This document shows, in pieces, positions 18,182-28,696 of a DNA stretch of 54,617 nucleotides. Source of the stretch: a virus; the IMG/VR virus record IMGVR_UViG_3300033146_001808, positions 1 through 54,617 of that record, one strand, 5' to 3'. A program made the position numbers and the translations under genes. Below the pieces are notes generated by a model. The model was not told the DNA's origin and did not search any database. It worked only from the letters and a program-made list of their open reading frames with translations. Numbering within the stretch: the stretch's first letter is position 1; each line of letters begins with the position of its first letter.

Positions 18182-18615
18182 TGGAAGATAAATGTAAAAT
18201 TACAATAATATACCCATTGACAGTAACGAGGGCAGATGGCTTAGAAATAAAGCTACTTGCTAATTCTCAATATTGTTTTGAGGAAGAGGGCTATTTTGAT
18301 GCTCCTTTTAAAGAAATAACTGACCATAAAAATAAAGCGTATGGTTATAAAGTTATTAGTGGGGCTTCTTATTTCATAGTATTTGATAGAGCTGCTGTTC
18401 AAGAGAATTTTGATAGAGAAGGGCTTGATGAATTATCATTAGCAGAGAGAGCTAGAGAGGACCAAATGAACAAGGTTGCAGATCACAAGAAAGAGACATT
18501 AAAGATATTAGGACATGACATCAAAGCATTCGAGAGAGTTGATTATAATGGAAGATGGCTTCAGAAAACACTTGAAAAAAGATATAAGCCCGGCAATGCT
18601 GGGAAAGTGGATTGA
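18181..18615 (+). CDS. Small structural-block protein, function unknown
   Basis: A 144-residue protein. The first ~75 residues are beta-rich (KCKITIIYPLTVTRADGLEI, YKVISGASYFIVFDRAAV). The rest is helical and charged (ELSLAERAREDQMNKVADHKKETLK) with a basic end. This two-part plan suits a small ring or collar component, but I recognise no family. It begins by one-base overlap with the gene before and ends in TGA, unlike the usual TAA, because its 3' end is overlapped by the next gene in another frame. Confidence 0.55.
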   Translation: MEDKCKITIIYPLTVTRADGLEIKLLANSQYCFEEEGYFDAPFKEITDHKNKAYGYKVISGASYFIVFDRAAVQENFDREGLDELSLAERAREDQMNKVADHKKETLKILGHDIKAFERVDYNGRWLQKTLEKRYKPGNAGKVD

Positions 18616-19093
18616 TGAACATGATAAGCAAATAACATATAGTTATAAGGCTTTTAGGAATAGTGAAGATTTCGAGGGAACATTAGATTCCATAGTATTA
18701 GAAGTAAAAGATATTCGGAAAGAAACCGAATTAAACACTAATTATTCTAAACTTACTGGAGGTGATAGTAAATTAAATAGGAGATTTGTAAGAAGCTATG
18801 TATTGCGGTTTTTACAGGTCTTTTTGTATGAATTAGCCAAGGGTAATACTGTAATAATAGGAAATAAAGAGATAGGGTTTTCTTTCAATAGTCAAATTAA
18901 GAAGAGACTAATGAAAGGTAAAATTATCGAATACAGTACTCTTAGAGTTTATGTTCACATATCAAAGAAGTTATTTAGCAAGACAATGGTATTTTACTAT
19001 TCTCATGTTGATAAGAGATTCCAGAAAGCATTTAAAGAAGTAAGAAAGAATATTAAGTATATACGTTACCCATCAAATTTTTTAGAAGAATGA
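18548..19093 (+). CDS. Conserved structural-block protein of unknown role
   Basis: A basic protein of 181 residues from ATG 18548. The frame also offers ATGs at 18515 and 18596. All overlap the previous gene, by 101, 68 and 20 bases respectively; other overlaps in this window are 1-4 bases, so 18596 is also credible. The core (RRFVRSYVLRFLQVFLYELA, then VIIGNKEIGFSFNSQIKKR) is a hydrophobic-basic helix followed by a beta hairpin. Many Lys, Arg and Tyr in the C-terminal half suggest nucleic-acid or portal contact. Its stop TGA overlaps the next ATG (ATGA). It lies among ring and tail genes. Function is not assigned. Confidence 0.55.
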   Translation: MEDGFRKHLKKDISPAMLGKWIDEHDKQITYSYKAFRNSEDFEGTLDSIVLEVKDIRKETELNTNYSKLTGGDSKLNRRFVRSYVLRFLQVFLYELAKGNTVIIGNKEIGFSFNSQIKKRLMKGKIIEYSTLRVYVHISKKLFSKTMVFYYSHVDKRFQKAFKEVRKNIKYIRYPSNFLEE

Positions 19094-19698
19094 GCTTAAA
19101 ATATTATACAAGTCCGATAGAAGTTTATAATAAACTTACAAAAGCATGGAAGAGAACACCTGTAAACAAAGGAGAAGTTTTCGAGAATTGCATTGATGCA
19201 GAAATAAATTACATTAAAGATGGTGATTTGTTTTCTAAATTCACAGAGTTTCCAATAGAGATTGATAAGACAGTCGGCCTTGGTTCTATGCCATGTAATG
19301 TTATTAGAATAATAGAGGTTTATGACGAGTCTGGAAATGACGTTGATTATGTTGTAACGGGGTCTAATCATATTAAAGTTGTTGGATATGATAAAGTATA
19401 TATGCACTTCTTAGGAGCTATTGTAGATGAAGATGGAATACCAGTTATACATCAAGGTCATGTAAACGCTTTAGTGACTTTTAATTTAATGAAGTTTGTA
19501 GAACAAGAAGTGTTATTACAGCGTATGCCACTTGGTTTTTTACAAAAGTACGAGCAGCAATTTTCAAATCAAGTTGTAGCATTAAAGCAATCTGCTCAAT
19601 ATAAAGACAAATCGCATTATGATAAAGTTAATATTATAAGATTTAATATGCTTAAGAAAGTTGGTCATAAAAGATTAATTAAAACAATGTTCGAATAA
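19090..19698 (+). CDS. Tail tube / tail adaptor protein (podoviral gp4/gp11-like position)
   Basis: A 202-residue protein starting with a four-base ATGA overlap and ending with a TAATG overlap to the large tail gene, so the three genes are translationally coupled. The sequence has a helical N-terminus, a central beta part (VGLGSMPCNVIRIIEVYD, YVVTGSNHIKVVG) and helices from ~120 (HVNALVTFNLMKFVEQE). In podoviruses the gene just before the P22 gp10-like tail protein usually encodes the tail tubular or adaptor protein that joins portal rings to the tail; size and order fit. The assignment is by position and general fold pattern, not by a diagnostic motif. Confidence 0.55.
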   Translation: MSLKYYTSPIEVYNKLTKAWKRTPVNKGEVFENCIDAEINYIKDGDLFSKFTEFPIEIDKTVGLGSMPCNVIRIIEVYDESGNDVDYVVTGSNHIKVVGYDKVYMHFLGAIVDEDGIPVIHQGHVNALVTFNLMKFVEQEVLLQRMPLGFLQKYEQQFSNQVVALKQSAQYKDKSHYDKVNIIRFNMLKKVGHKRLIKTMFE

Positions 19699-22600
19699 TG
19701 AAAGCAATAAATAGATTTTTAGCAGGCATAAAGGAGTTTAAAAGCCCCGACCTATACAAAGGCAACGAATGGTGTTTTCCTTCTTCTGGTGTAAGAATAA
19801 TGGACTATAAAAACAAAGGATTGTCTGTTGTGTTTCATAAAGGTAATACTGGAGAAATTACAGCAGAGTTATCAAATGGAGAAGCTTTTAAATTACCTTA
19901 TGGATTTACTCCAATAGGTAATGTTACATACAATGGAGTAATTTATATATCAAGTGTTGCTGATAATGGATTATGTTCAATAGGTTCATATCCTTCTCCA
20001 AATTGGGATTCTCCTATAACTGGTTTTGAAAGGAATTATAAAGTTCTAAAGAATTTTACTACCAATGGTGCAACAAGGATTGATTTAACTACAAAGAAAT
20101 TTAATTTTTCTGATATAAATCAAGTTGATATGATTGCTAAGAAAAAATTTGATGGTACTGTAGATTTATATTTAGCTGATTTTCATAATCCTAATAGGGT
20201 TATTAATACAGGCTTCACACAAATAGGATATATTCTTAATACATTGATACACGAAAATGAATTCAATGGCTCTAATAGTCTTATACCAACTACTCTTAAA
20301 TATATAAATCCAGAGTTAGGTAGTGTAATTAATGGTGGTACTTTGGAATTTGGAATGTATCATATTTATTTCAGATATAAAACTGGTTCTAAAACAACAA
20401 CTAAATTTGTCGGTAAAGTATTTCCTATTCAAATAGGTAAAGGTGATACTAGCAAAACAGTAATGGGTAGCTATGAATTAACTTATGATGATGTTATTGC
20501 CTTGTCAAATAAGATGATTAAGATTGATATTTCTGGAATTGATTTTGATAGTGGATTTGAATCAATAGAAATAGCAGTTGTAAGATATTCTTCTGATACA
20601 GGTAACGCCTTAATTAGAGATACGTATTTGATAGATAAAGAGTATTTGATATCTACATTAGGTAATGAGATTATAATTGATGGTAGAGAGCCTAGGATGA
20701 CTTTTGCTTTTGAAGAAGTAATTATGTCAAGTAATACTTTTTCTACATGTAAAGATCAGACCATTGTTGATTCACGATATTATGGAAGTAGATGGAAAGG
20801 TATTGAATATGATAGAAGAATAATATCTGAATTTTGTTCTAAAATACAAGTAGGATATACATTATCAAATGAAATCCCAGACACTCCTAAATATGAAAGT
20901 TCTAATGAAGATATATATCAGCATCAAAACGAAATGATAACATATAGTAATACAGGTTTCTTTAGAGGTGAAACATATCCATTTACGGCAAAGTTATTAT
21001 TAACAAATGGTTCATTTACAGAACCGTTTCCACTTGAAGGTTGTTATGAATACATACCCGGAACAAGAAGTGCTATAAATCAAAAAGGTGTTTATACATT
21101 TCCTTCTCATGGAGAAAATGCTGTTCATAATCAAGTAAATAATAGACACAAATCATTAGGAGTTAAATTTACAATGAACGATGCTATTACTTTTATGAAT
21201 AGTAATCTTGGATATTTCAATAATATCAAAGGCATTGTATTTATGCGCGGAGATAGAATAGAAAATTTGTTGTATCAAGGAATAGGTTCTGATGTAATTA
21301 AAGGAGTTGTTTCTAAAGTAGGTAAGTATGGAGATAATAATAATGGCTCTAGTGAAGTTGATTTTGAGTTCGAAGAAAACAAAAAAATACCTTGGCCATT
21401 TAATAAATTAGGTTTTTATACTGGTGGTGGAAGAATAGATAGCTCTGATGTAGGAAGGAAGTATGAGGAATATAATGTTATTGGTGAAATATTAAGTGAT
21501 GGAGTGATTATTGCGCCAAAACATAAAGCTGTTTTTTCTCCTGATTATTTATTTGAAGCAAATAGCAAACTTTCAATAGGAGAAGATGTTGTTACTAAAA
21601 GAATAATAAAATATACACAATGGAATAATCAAGGAAAATATAATTGGGATTCTTCAAATAATGAAGAGAGAATAAACGATAGGCTATTTACTGAGTATGG
21701 TCATTCACTGAACAGTAATGAAGTGTCTATTCATTTTGACCCTTCAAATTCATTATCAGGTAAAGGTTATTTAATAGATGATGCTGTACATAATGGATTA
21801 GAAAATATGTGTTCTATAGTTGACCAATTTAATTCAGCTCAACAATTATTTGAATATAATCTATATTTATTTAATAGTGGAAATCCTTATCAAGATACTA
21901 GTTCTGCAGTTTGTAGTAAAGATAATCCTGAAAATTGTACAAGTAGAGTCGCTGGTAATGCTTCTATGAGATTGGCTAGATTTATAGCTATTAGTTTTAA
22001 TAATGATATTACAGAAAGTTTCAATGATCATATAATTAATGTTTATAAGAATGAGCCTTCAATAGCATTATATAATTCAATAATCGATACATTCAATCCT
22101 GGTAGTACTTTGTATTATGATATTAGTGATATAAAAGAATTAACTAATTCGATATTCACTACATTCAAAGGAGATTGTTTCTTGCAACGAATAGCATTTA
22201 GATTATATAATACATATAATTTGAAAGATGGATGGGAAGAAGAGGACGTTTGGTCAACTGTAAGAAATCATTTTTATCCAAACGGTTCAACGAAAAAGGG
22301 GCTAAAGAATGCAGGTTCTATAATGTCAGCAATCGTAGAGAGTCGTATTAATGGAGCTATGCGTAATGTGGTTGAAGGAAAAACATCAACAGGTACTCTT
22401 GTTAATTATAGGTTTTATCCTGATGTATTAGCGGGATATGACGTTAAACATTGGATAGGTTCTTTTGACCTTGATGAAAATAAATATGAAGGCTGTTATG
22501 TAAATAGTGGATATAATAAAGTATCATCAGATAGTAAGGCTGTAGGTTTTAGTGTTGGAGCAAAATATGGTTCTAATGAAAGACCAACAAGGATTTACTT

Positions 22601-24143
22601 TTCGCCAAAAGCTAAGGCCGGAGAGATTGCTGATAAATTCAGAATGATTAGTCCAATAGCATTTCAAGACTATCCTTTAGAGAATGGAGCGATTACAGCG
22701 ATTGCAAATGTAAATGATACTCTTATATCAATACAAGAGAATGCTATCAATCAGCATCAGCTAGGGCAGCAGAAACTAACTAATACGGCTTCTGATATAG
22801 TTCTTAATAATACAGGAATGTACCTTAGTGATAAAGTTAGGCAACTTGCTCAATATGGTTCTCAACATCAATGGAGTGTTTTGAGTATAGGAAATAATAT
22901 ATTTGGAGTAGATTTATACAAGAGAGTTATATGGGTAGTAGGTACAGGTCAAACTGATTCTGGTCAAACTTCATATAATAGCACTAATCTTTCTGAAAAG
23001 AAGCAAGTATTCGGTTGGTTGAAGAAATTAGTTGATGATAATTCTTACGATACAGATGTATTAGATTTCGTTAAAGACAATCCTATAAACGGAGAAGGAG
23101 TTAATGTTGGTTTTGATAGACGATATAAAGAGGTTGTATTTGGATTTCATTTTAAACAAGTCGTAGAGAATGCCTTTCCATTAAGTTCTGTAACAACATG
23201 GATTAGTGATGCTATTGCTTTTTTTGGAGAGTTAAGAATACTTACAGATGGTGACAGTGAAATAACTTACTTATATTATTGGAACGATAATTATGTTGCT
23301 GCTACGAGTTCTGATATACCAGATCCAACAGGAGCTAGTCATAATAGTTGGATTAGATGTGGAGATATAAATGGTAACCTTACAATCTATAGTGAAGAGA
23401 ATATGCGCTATGCTAAAAGTGGAGATATTGTTAATATATACAATGGAAATAGTGGTCATGCTTATATCGTAACTTCTGATTATCCACAATCAAGAAGTGA
23501 TTTATATATTTATAAAAGTATTTGTTTTGAATGTGACCCTATTGTTACAAATAGAATTTCTATTACAAGAACGGTTACATTTGTTAGAGAGAGTTTAGTC
23601 TACGATGCTTTAAACATGGTATTCACTGGTACGGGTTTACATAATTCGGGTATGTATTTTGAACTTGGAGAAAATATGTTTAGTGCTAATGAATATAATA
23701 TTGATAATGATAAAAGAAATTCTGTATTTTTACACAACAATAAATCATCAAAAGTAGGTGAGTATTATGGAGAGATGCGAGAGAGTAAATTAAGTTTCAT
23801 TGTATCTGGTGACGAAAAAGTTCGTGAAATGATAAAGATGTTTTTGAATTACAGTATAGATACGGACAATATACCATTTAAGAGTATAGAGTTTTTTACT
23901 GATTATCAATCATCAAAACTTGATCCATTTATTCCTATAGATCCTAATTTATTTTATTTGAAGCCAGAGTATTTAGAAAATATGTGGAGAGGCCCAATAT
24001 CTGGTAATCAAGATTCAAATCCTCTTTATCAAATGTTATCAGAAATGAGAGGTGAGTATTTGAAAGTAACATTAACTTACAACCAAGAGCAAGAGAAGAG
24101 TATTAGAAAGTTTATAACGGATCATATAATTTCATATATATAA
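19698..24143 (+). CDS. Large tail protein (tail stabilisation / muzzle type, P22 gp10-like)
   Basis: A 1,481-residue, Ser/Asn/Gly/Tyr-rich, beta-dominated protein with no membrane segment. The beginning (RFLAGIKEFKSPDLYKGNEW) and the following repeated beta blades (FTPIGNVTYNGVIYISSVAD, CSIGSYPSPNWDSPITGF) match the start of the long 'stabilization protein' that crAss-like phages encode at this position. That protein forms the distal tail tube, called the muzzle in the structurally solved member. Such proteins are about this long and form a multimeric nozzle carrying fibres. The C-terminus (FITDHIISYI) is short and hydrophobic. It overlaps both neighbours by one base. Confidence 0.75.
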   Translation: MKAINRFLAGIKEFKSPDLYKGNEWCFPSSGVRIMDYKNKGLSVVFHKGNTGEITAELSNGEAFKLPYGFTPIGNVTYNGVIYISSVADNGLCSIGSYPSPNWDSPITGFERNYKVLKNFTTNGATRIDLTTKKFNFSDINQVDMIAKKKFDGTVDLYLADFHNPNRVINTGFTQIGYILNTLIHENEFNGSNSLIPTTLKYINPELGSVINGGTLEFGMYHIYFRYKTGSKTTTKFVGKVFPIQIGKGDTSKTVMGSYELTYDDVIALSNKMIKIDISGIDFDSGFESIEIAVVRYSSDTGNALIRDTYLIDKEYLISTLGNEIIIDGREPRMTFAFEEVIMSSNTFSTCKDQTIVDSRYYGSRWKGIEYDRRIISEFCSKIQVGYTLSNEIPDTPKYESSNEDIYQHQNEMITYSNTGFFRGETYPFTAKLLLTNGSFTEPFPLEGCYEYIPGTRSAINQKGVYTFPSHGENAVHNQVNNRHKSLGVKFTMNDAITFMNSNLGYFNNIKGIVFMRGDRIENLLYQGIGSDVIKGVVSKVGKYGDNNNGSSEVDFEFEENKKIPWPFNKLGFYTGGGRIDSSDVGRKYEEYNVIGEILSDGVIIAPKHKAVFSPDYLFEANSKLSIGEDVVTKRIIKYTQWNNQGKYNWDSSNNEERINDRLFTEYGHSLNSNEVSIHFDPSNSLSGKGYLIDDAVHNGLENMCSIVDQFNSAQQLFEYNLYLFNSGNPYQDTSSAVCSKDNPENCTSRVAGNASMRLARFIAISFNNDITESFNDHIINVYKNEPSIALYNSIIDTFNPGSTLYYDISDIKELTNSIFTTFKGDCFLQRIAFRLYNTYNLKDGWEEEDVWSTVRNHFYPNGSTKKGLKNAGSIMSAIVESRINGAMRNVVEGKTSTGTLVNYRFYPDVLAGYDVKHWIGSFDLDENKYEGCYVNSGYNKVSSDSKAVGFSVGAKYGSNERPTRIYFSPKAKAGEIADKFRMISPIAFQDYPLENGAITAIANVNDTLISIQENAINQHQLGQQKLTNTASDIVLNNTGMYLSDKVRQLAQYGSQHQWSVLSIGNNIFGVDLYKRVIWVVGTGQTDSGQTSYNSTNLSEKKQVFGWLKKLVDDNSYDTDVLDFVKDNPINGEGVNVGFDRRYKEVVFGFHFKQVVENAFPLSSVTTWISDAIAFFGELRILTDGDSEITYLYYWNDNYVAATSSDIPDPTGASHNSWIRCGDINGNLTIYSEENMRYAKSGDIVNIYNGNSGHAYIVTSDYPQSRSDLYIYKSICFECDPIVTNRISITRTVTFVRESLVYDALNMVFTGTGLHNSGMYFELGENMFSANEYNIDNDKRNSVFLHNNKSSKVGEYYGEMRESKLSFIVSGDEKVREMIKMFLNYSIDTDNIPFKSIEFFTDYQSSKLDPFIPIDPNLFYLKPEYLENMWRGPISGNQDSNPLYQMLSEMRGEYLKVTLTYNQEQEKSIRKFITDHIISYI

Positions 24144-25192
24144 TGCAAACATACAAACGAAATAAAAAGAAAACTCTATATAGTGGTAACTCACAAGGGT
24201 TACAGCAAGGTATAGATATGGGTGTTAATGTTGGTTTAGTTGGATTAGCTATGACTGGTGTTGGAGCTCCTGTTGCTGCAGGAATAGGCGCACTATATCA
24301 TGCGGGTAAAATGGGTAGTAAATTCATAACAGATGTAGGAACAGATGAGTATGGTAGAACTAATGTGGCAGCTAATGCTGCTGCTAAAATATTAGACCCA
24401 CTTTCAGGTGTTACAGATATGGCAAGAGGATTTGCAGAAGGAGATATTGTACAAGCTCTTGATCCATTTGGTATAAAAGCTCAACTTGATTTAAATAAAG
24501 AGATTACTGAGAACATGAATAAAGAACCAGAAGAAATAATTCATACTGATTCTAATAATTCATTAGGAGGTAGACAGAGAGGTGTTGTTAGTGAAAACGT
24601 AAAAGAAGTAATAGAAACTGATTTATCTGTAGAAAAAAGCACTGACAACACTTCTTACGCAGCAGAAGGTGCACAAGTTGTTAATAGCGTTATGTCAATG
24701 GATAAAGCTATGAACGCTGATAAAACGGCTTTAACAAAAGAAATGGCAAATACTGGTATAGAGATGATGGATCCAATTGCAGATGTTCAATTAGATGTAA
24801 ATAATCCAGATGTATTAGGAGGGATGGAAATGAAACCTATGCCTATTGAATCAGCTATACAACCTACTTTTAGTAATGAAACAGGAAAGGTATTACCGGG
24901 TCAGTTACCTATAAATGAAGAAATAAAACCTTTTGAATTACCTGAAAATAATTATGCAGAAGAATTTAAGTGGGGAGATGCAAGTGGGTTAGGTTTATTA
25001 TTAGGAGGTAAAGAGTTTAGTCCAACATTAGATGTTTCTTATACAGATAAAGAGTTTTCTATGGAAGCTTATGATTTATTTAAAAAAGAAGATGTTGATA
25101 AGAAAAAGAAAAAGGAGTTGTATAGTAATATAAATGATTTAGGAAATAAAAATAAATCAGGCATGATGTTCGATTTCATGCGTAACTATTAA
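24143..25192 (+). CDS. Probable ejected cargo protein with apolar N-terminal segment
   Basis: A 349-residue protein with a basic N-terminus (YKRNKKK). A Gly/Ala/Val-rich apolar stretch follows at about 26-60 (VGLVGLAMTGVGAPVAAGIG), then acidic low-complexity sequence (KEPEEIIHTD, KPFELPENNYAEEF) and a Lys-rich helix near the end. Apolar Gly-rich helices in otherwise soluble virion proteins are common in podoviral proteins that are ejected and cross the host envelope. The position between the tail protein and the giant polymerase gene is that of cargo genes in crAss-like phages. Function is inferred from composition and context. Confidence 0.5.
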   Translation: MQTYKRNKKKTLYSGNSQGLQQGIDMGVNVGLVGLAMTGVGAPVAAGIGALYHAGKMGSKFITDVGTDEYGRTNVAANAAAKILDPLSGVTDMARGFAEGDIVQALDPFGIKAQLDLNKEITENMNKEPEEIIHTDSNNSLGGRQRGVVSENVKEVIETDLSVEKSTDNTSYAAEGAQVVNSVMSMDKAMNADKTALTKEMANTGIEMMDPIADVQLDVNNPDVLGGMEMKPMPIESAIQPTFSNETGKVLPGQLPINEEIKPFELPENNYAEEFKWGDASGLGLLLGGKEFSPTLDVSYTDKEFSMEAYDLFKKEDVDKKKKKELYSNINDLGNKNKSGMMFDFMRNY

Positions 25193-25203
25193 AATTGATT
25201 ATT

Positions 25204-26604
25204 ATGAGAGAAGGTATTATAAAAAAAGAACCTATATATAATTATAGAGGTAGAACTTATGTTCATGTAGGACAAATGAGCGATTATGATAAAAGAGTTA
25301 GTCGTATAGCTGCTCAAATAAAAGATCAAGAGTTAAGGCTTATTCATGATAAACGAATGGGTAATACTGATAAAATAAAAGCAAGAGAAGCACATTTGGC
25401 AAAGCTTCAAGGTCAATCTACTAAACTTGAATCAGGAAAAGGAGATTTTATAAAAGAACTTAAACAAAAGAAAAGTGATTTAGAAACTCATTATTCAGAT
25501 GATGATGGTAATGTGAAAAGTCTTTATAAAGGTAATTACGACGAGATAGTTAATCGTTTAAATAAGACTGATGAATCTTATAATGAATTTCAAAGTGAAG
25601 GCCAAAATTCTTATCCTATAAGTAATGGTACTGAGAAGGATTCTAAATATGGTTTTATGAATCAGAAAGAGGAAAGCAAAAGTTTATATAGTACACTAAA
25701 AAACGTTCTTATAGAAGCTGATCAATCTACAACTAGAAAGATGAATACAGATGGAGGAGCTTCAAATAATCCTCAACAAAAAACTGAAAAAGATGTTGAT
25801 TTATCTAAAATAGATATTGATAATGAAGAAGAAGAATTAGGATATAATGATGGAGAATTAGAGGATTTAACTACTGAATCTAATGATAGTAAGTATGAGT
25901 ATGGATTGAATGAAGAGGGAATGAAAAAAGCCTCTAATCTTGGTACTGATAATTCTATGTATTCTAGTATAGGAGAGCGAATTAAAAAGGAAAAAGACTC
26001 TTATTTAAAAGCTTTAGATAATAATACTATGTTAGGTAATGCTATGGATATAGTAGCTATGGGAAGTAACATAGTTGATATGAAGCATAATCGTGATGAA
26101 GAGTTTGATTCTAATTTACATTTAGTAGGTAGGTCGAATAATAAAGTTCAAGCACCAAATATAACATCAGCACTTAATAATAAAGCTGATGCTAATTTAG
26201 TAAGAGGATTGTATCAATCAAGGGTAGGAGGTAATGGAATTGTTGAAAATGCTGCTAATGTTGCTAACGCTGATAGCATGGCTTTAAAGATAGGTGAAGC
26301 GCAAGGTAAAATGAATAGTCAAGCTGCTTCTCAAACATCAATAGCAGAGGCTAGAGATAAAGCTTTTGTTGAAGGAACTAATTCTCGTGCTATTATTGAA
26401 GATCAAAGAAGAAAAGATGCATTTGAAGATAAAAAATCTAAGTATGACCAAGTAGGTAAACAGTCATTATATAGTATGGCAAGTAATATAGGAACTAGAA
26501 AGATTAATAAGGATTATAATACATATAATTACCTTAGACAGAAATCAATGGATCAAGCATATAAAGATGCTTTAATGAAAGATGGTTTAGTACCAAACGC
26601 TTAA
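25204..26604 (+). CDS. Probable ejected cargo protein, coiled-coil rich
   Basis: A 466-residue highly charged protein starting at ATG 25204; a TTG at 25195 in the same frame is unlikely. Residues ~30-100 form a Lys/Glu/Gln-rich coiled coil (RIAAQIKDQELRLIHDKR, KARE AHLAKLQGQ). The middle is acidic and disordered (DIDNEEEELGYNDGELEDL). From ~270 there are helices with Ala/Asn/Gly (NAMDIVAMGSNIVDMKH, VENAANVANADSMALKIGEA) and a final helical part. No enzyme motif is seen. It lies between two other cargo candidates, and its leader is AT-rich. Such elongated, flexible proteins are expected for material packed beside DNA in the head and pushed through the tail. Confidence 0.5.
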   Translation: MREGIIKKEPIYNYRGRTYVHVGQMSDYDKRVSRIAAQIKDQELRLIHDKRMGNTDKIKAREAHLAKLQGQSTKLESGKGDFIKELKQKKSDLETHYSDDDGNVKSLYKGNYDEIVNRLNKTDESYNEFQSEGQNSYPISNGTEKDSKYGFMNQKEESKSLYSTLKNVLIEADQSTTRKMNTDGGASNNPQQKTEKDVDLSKIDIDNEEEELGYNDGELEDLTTESNDSKYEYGLNEEGMKKASNLGTDNSMYSSIGERIKKEKDSYLKALDNNTMLGNAMDIVAMGSNIVDMKHNRDEEFDSNLHLVGRSNNKVQAPNITSALNNKADANLVRGLYQSRVGGNGIVENAANVANADSMALKIGEAQGKMNSQAASQTSIAEARDKAFVEGTNSRAIIEDQRRKDAFEDKKSKYDQVGKQSLYSMASNIGTRKINKDYNTYNYLRQKSMDQAYKDALMKDGLVPNA

Positions 26605-26614
26605 ATATATAGAT

Positions 26615-28684
26615 ATGGGATTTAGAGGAATGATAATGCCCGGTAAACCAACGTTGTTTCCGGGAGTACCACAAGGAACAAGTATACGAGGTGGTGGAAA
26701 AAAAGGCTCGTCTACAAAGAAAGGAGAAACACTCGAATCTCCTAATGGGATGGTTAGGCAAACTACTGAATATAATATAGCAGAAGCTCAAATGAATCAG
26801 AGAAAAGTTTCACTGTCTAATAATTTATTTAAGATACTTAAAGAAAGGCATCATGGAGACATGAATGCTTATTCTAATGATCCAGAAGTGCAACAAGCAT
26901 TAGCTATATATCAAAATGAAAGAGCCAGTCTTGCTGCTTCAAGGAATCAAGTTGAATCTGAAAAGGAATATAAAGAAGCTGCTGTTTCCACTACTGATAA
27001 AAATAAAGGTACTGATAAGTATTATGTTGATGATAGAGGGCAAAGGCGATTTTTAGGTGTTGATGGTAGAGCATATACTAGTGGTCAGAAATATAAAACT
27101 AGAGATGGAAAAGTTCATACTGCTAAAAAAAGAAATGATCAAGATTATTTGACTTATGGAGAATGGTATAAAGTTAAAGAGAACAATGCCTCTATGGGTA
27201 AAAATAAATATGGTGTTTATACGGTAGAACAAAACGAGTGGACTACTTCTGTAGATTATAATAAAGATGAAATTTCAACTTATGTTACGGGCATTTTAAG
27301 TAAAGCAGGAAGTGATACTTATGCTGGTGGAACAAGTGCTCAAATGTTTGGTAATTCATTTATGAAAGTTAATGGTCACCATAAAACAGATTTGAAAAAA
27401 TTAACTCAAATGGCAGATGTTGTTAATGACACTTTACCTTCTAATACGAGAGTACAGATGAAACAAAAGTATTGGGAAGAGAAGCATGATGATGATGTTT
27501 TATTAAGAACTAAAACAGGTGGTCAATTTATTAATAAAAATCAGTATGCTATGATAAAGGATCAAATAAAGGAAGGAACTTCTGCTGCTGATTTAGGCAT
27601 TTCAAAAGAATTATATAGTCAAATTAAAAGTGGTAATAACACTTATGATAATGAGAATATTAAATTTGCTTTTTATACGCAAAATATAGTTGGAAAGACA
27701 GCTAATGCAATGGCTACTGATGAGAGAGGTGATTATAAATTCATAAAATTATCTGATTCAGAAGTAGGATTTAATATGGAGAGGAAGAAAGCCACAGAAG
27801 CTTCGGCTCACTCTGTTGCTGCTAATATTAATGCCGCTAATCCAGATAAGGCTATAAGGAAAACTATTTATCAAAAACAAGCTAATGGAAAGTACTTGGC
27901 AATAGATGTTGCTACAGGCATTTCTCATCCAGAAAGTATAGCTACTAAAAATGCTTATGATAAAGCTAATAAAGCTTTAGTGGCTGAACACTTTGATGAT
28001 GATGGAGAAGCTAAACTTGAAACATTTACAAGGAAAAATGCTGTATCTAATGAATCTAATATTATTGTATTACCAAATGGTCAATTATTAGAAGGTGATA
28101 TGCTTAATAAAATGTATGTAGTTCATTATAACGAAGCTACTGTTTCACATCCTTCATATAGAAAGAATAAAAAAACTGGTGAAGCTGAATACGATATACA
28201 TAGAGGAACTGATAAAGAAGGTAATGAATTATCTGATGGTAAGTTTACTACTGCTCATAATAAGACGGGTCACTATATGGATCTAGCAATGGATATTGAT
28301 GATTTCACTAAATTGCAGGAAACAATGGTTACATCTAAATCTGATTCAGGAAATAATTATGATGGAACAGGGAAGCCTCCTCCTGATGCTTATTATAAAG
28401 CAGGTCAAGATGAGCTTGTTGATGATGGTTTTATTTATAATTCTGTAAGTAAAGTTGGAGAAAACTTAAATATAGAACTTGGAGGTTCTGATGGTTCTCC
28501 TCAGAGTGGTGTTGTTTATTTTAGAGTTTATGTTCAAGATGATCAATTTGGTATTAATACAGAATATAAAGGTGGTGGAGCAACTGCTGCTAATAGGGAA
28601 TCACAAGATGCGGCTGCTCATGGTGGTCAATATATTAGAGCGAATGCTGATAATGCAATCATTAATGCAATTAGAACAAATTAA
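26615..28684 (+). CDS. Probable ejected cargo or internal virion protein
   Basis: A 689-residue protein of unknown family. The N-terminus is Gly/Pro/Lys-rich (MPGKPTLFPGVPQG, RGGGKKGSSTKKGE). A helical region (~60-110) is followed by mixed sequence rich in Lys, Asp, Tyr and Thr, with repeated turns like KYYVDDRGQRRF and DGRAYTSGQKY. The middle (~290-420) is helical and the end Gly-rich (LGGSDGSPQSG, KGGGATAANRES). No catalytic motif or membrane segment is visible. It sits directly before the giant helicase-polymerase gene and just 12 bases upstream of its start, consistent with a packaging partner or cargo. Confidence in the ORF is high; confidence in role is low. Confidence 0.5.
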   Translation: MGFRGMIMPGKPTLFPGVPQGTSIRGGGKKGSSTKKGETLESPNGMVRQTTEYNIAEAQMNQRKVSLSNNLFKILKERHHGDMNAYSNDPEVQQALAIYQNERASLAASRNQVESEKEYKEAAVSTTDKNKGTDKYYVDDRGQRRFLGVDGRAYTSGQKYKTRDGKVHTAKKRNDQDYLTYGEWYKVKENNASMGKNKYGVYTVEQNEWTTSVDYNKDEISTYVTGILSKAGSDTYAGGTSAQMFGNSFMKVNGHHKTDLKKLTQMADVVNDTLPSNTRVQMKQKYWEEKHDDDVLLRTKTGGQFINKNQYAMIKDQIKEGTSAADLGISKELYSQIKSGNNTYDNENIKFAFYTQNIVGKTANAMATDERGDYKFIKLSDSEVGFNMERKKATEASAHSVAANINAANPDKAIRKTIYQKQANGKYLAIDVATGISHPESIATKNAYDKANKALVAEHFDDDGEAKLETFTRKNAVSNESNIIVLPNGQLLEGDMLNKMYVVHYNEATVSHPSYRKNKKTGEAEYDIHRGTDKEGNELSDGKFTTAHNKTGHYMDLAMDIDDFTKLQETMVTSKSDSGNNYDGTGKPPPDAYYKAGQDELVDDGFIYNSVSKVGENLNIELGGSDGSPQSGVVYFRVYVQDDQFGINTEYKGGGATAANRESQDAAAHGGQYIRANADNAIINAIRTN

Positions 28685-28696
28685 AATATTTATAAG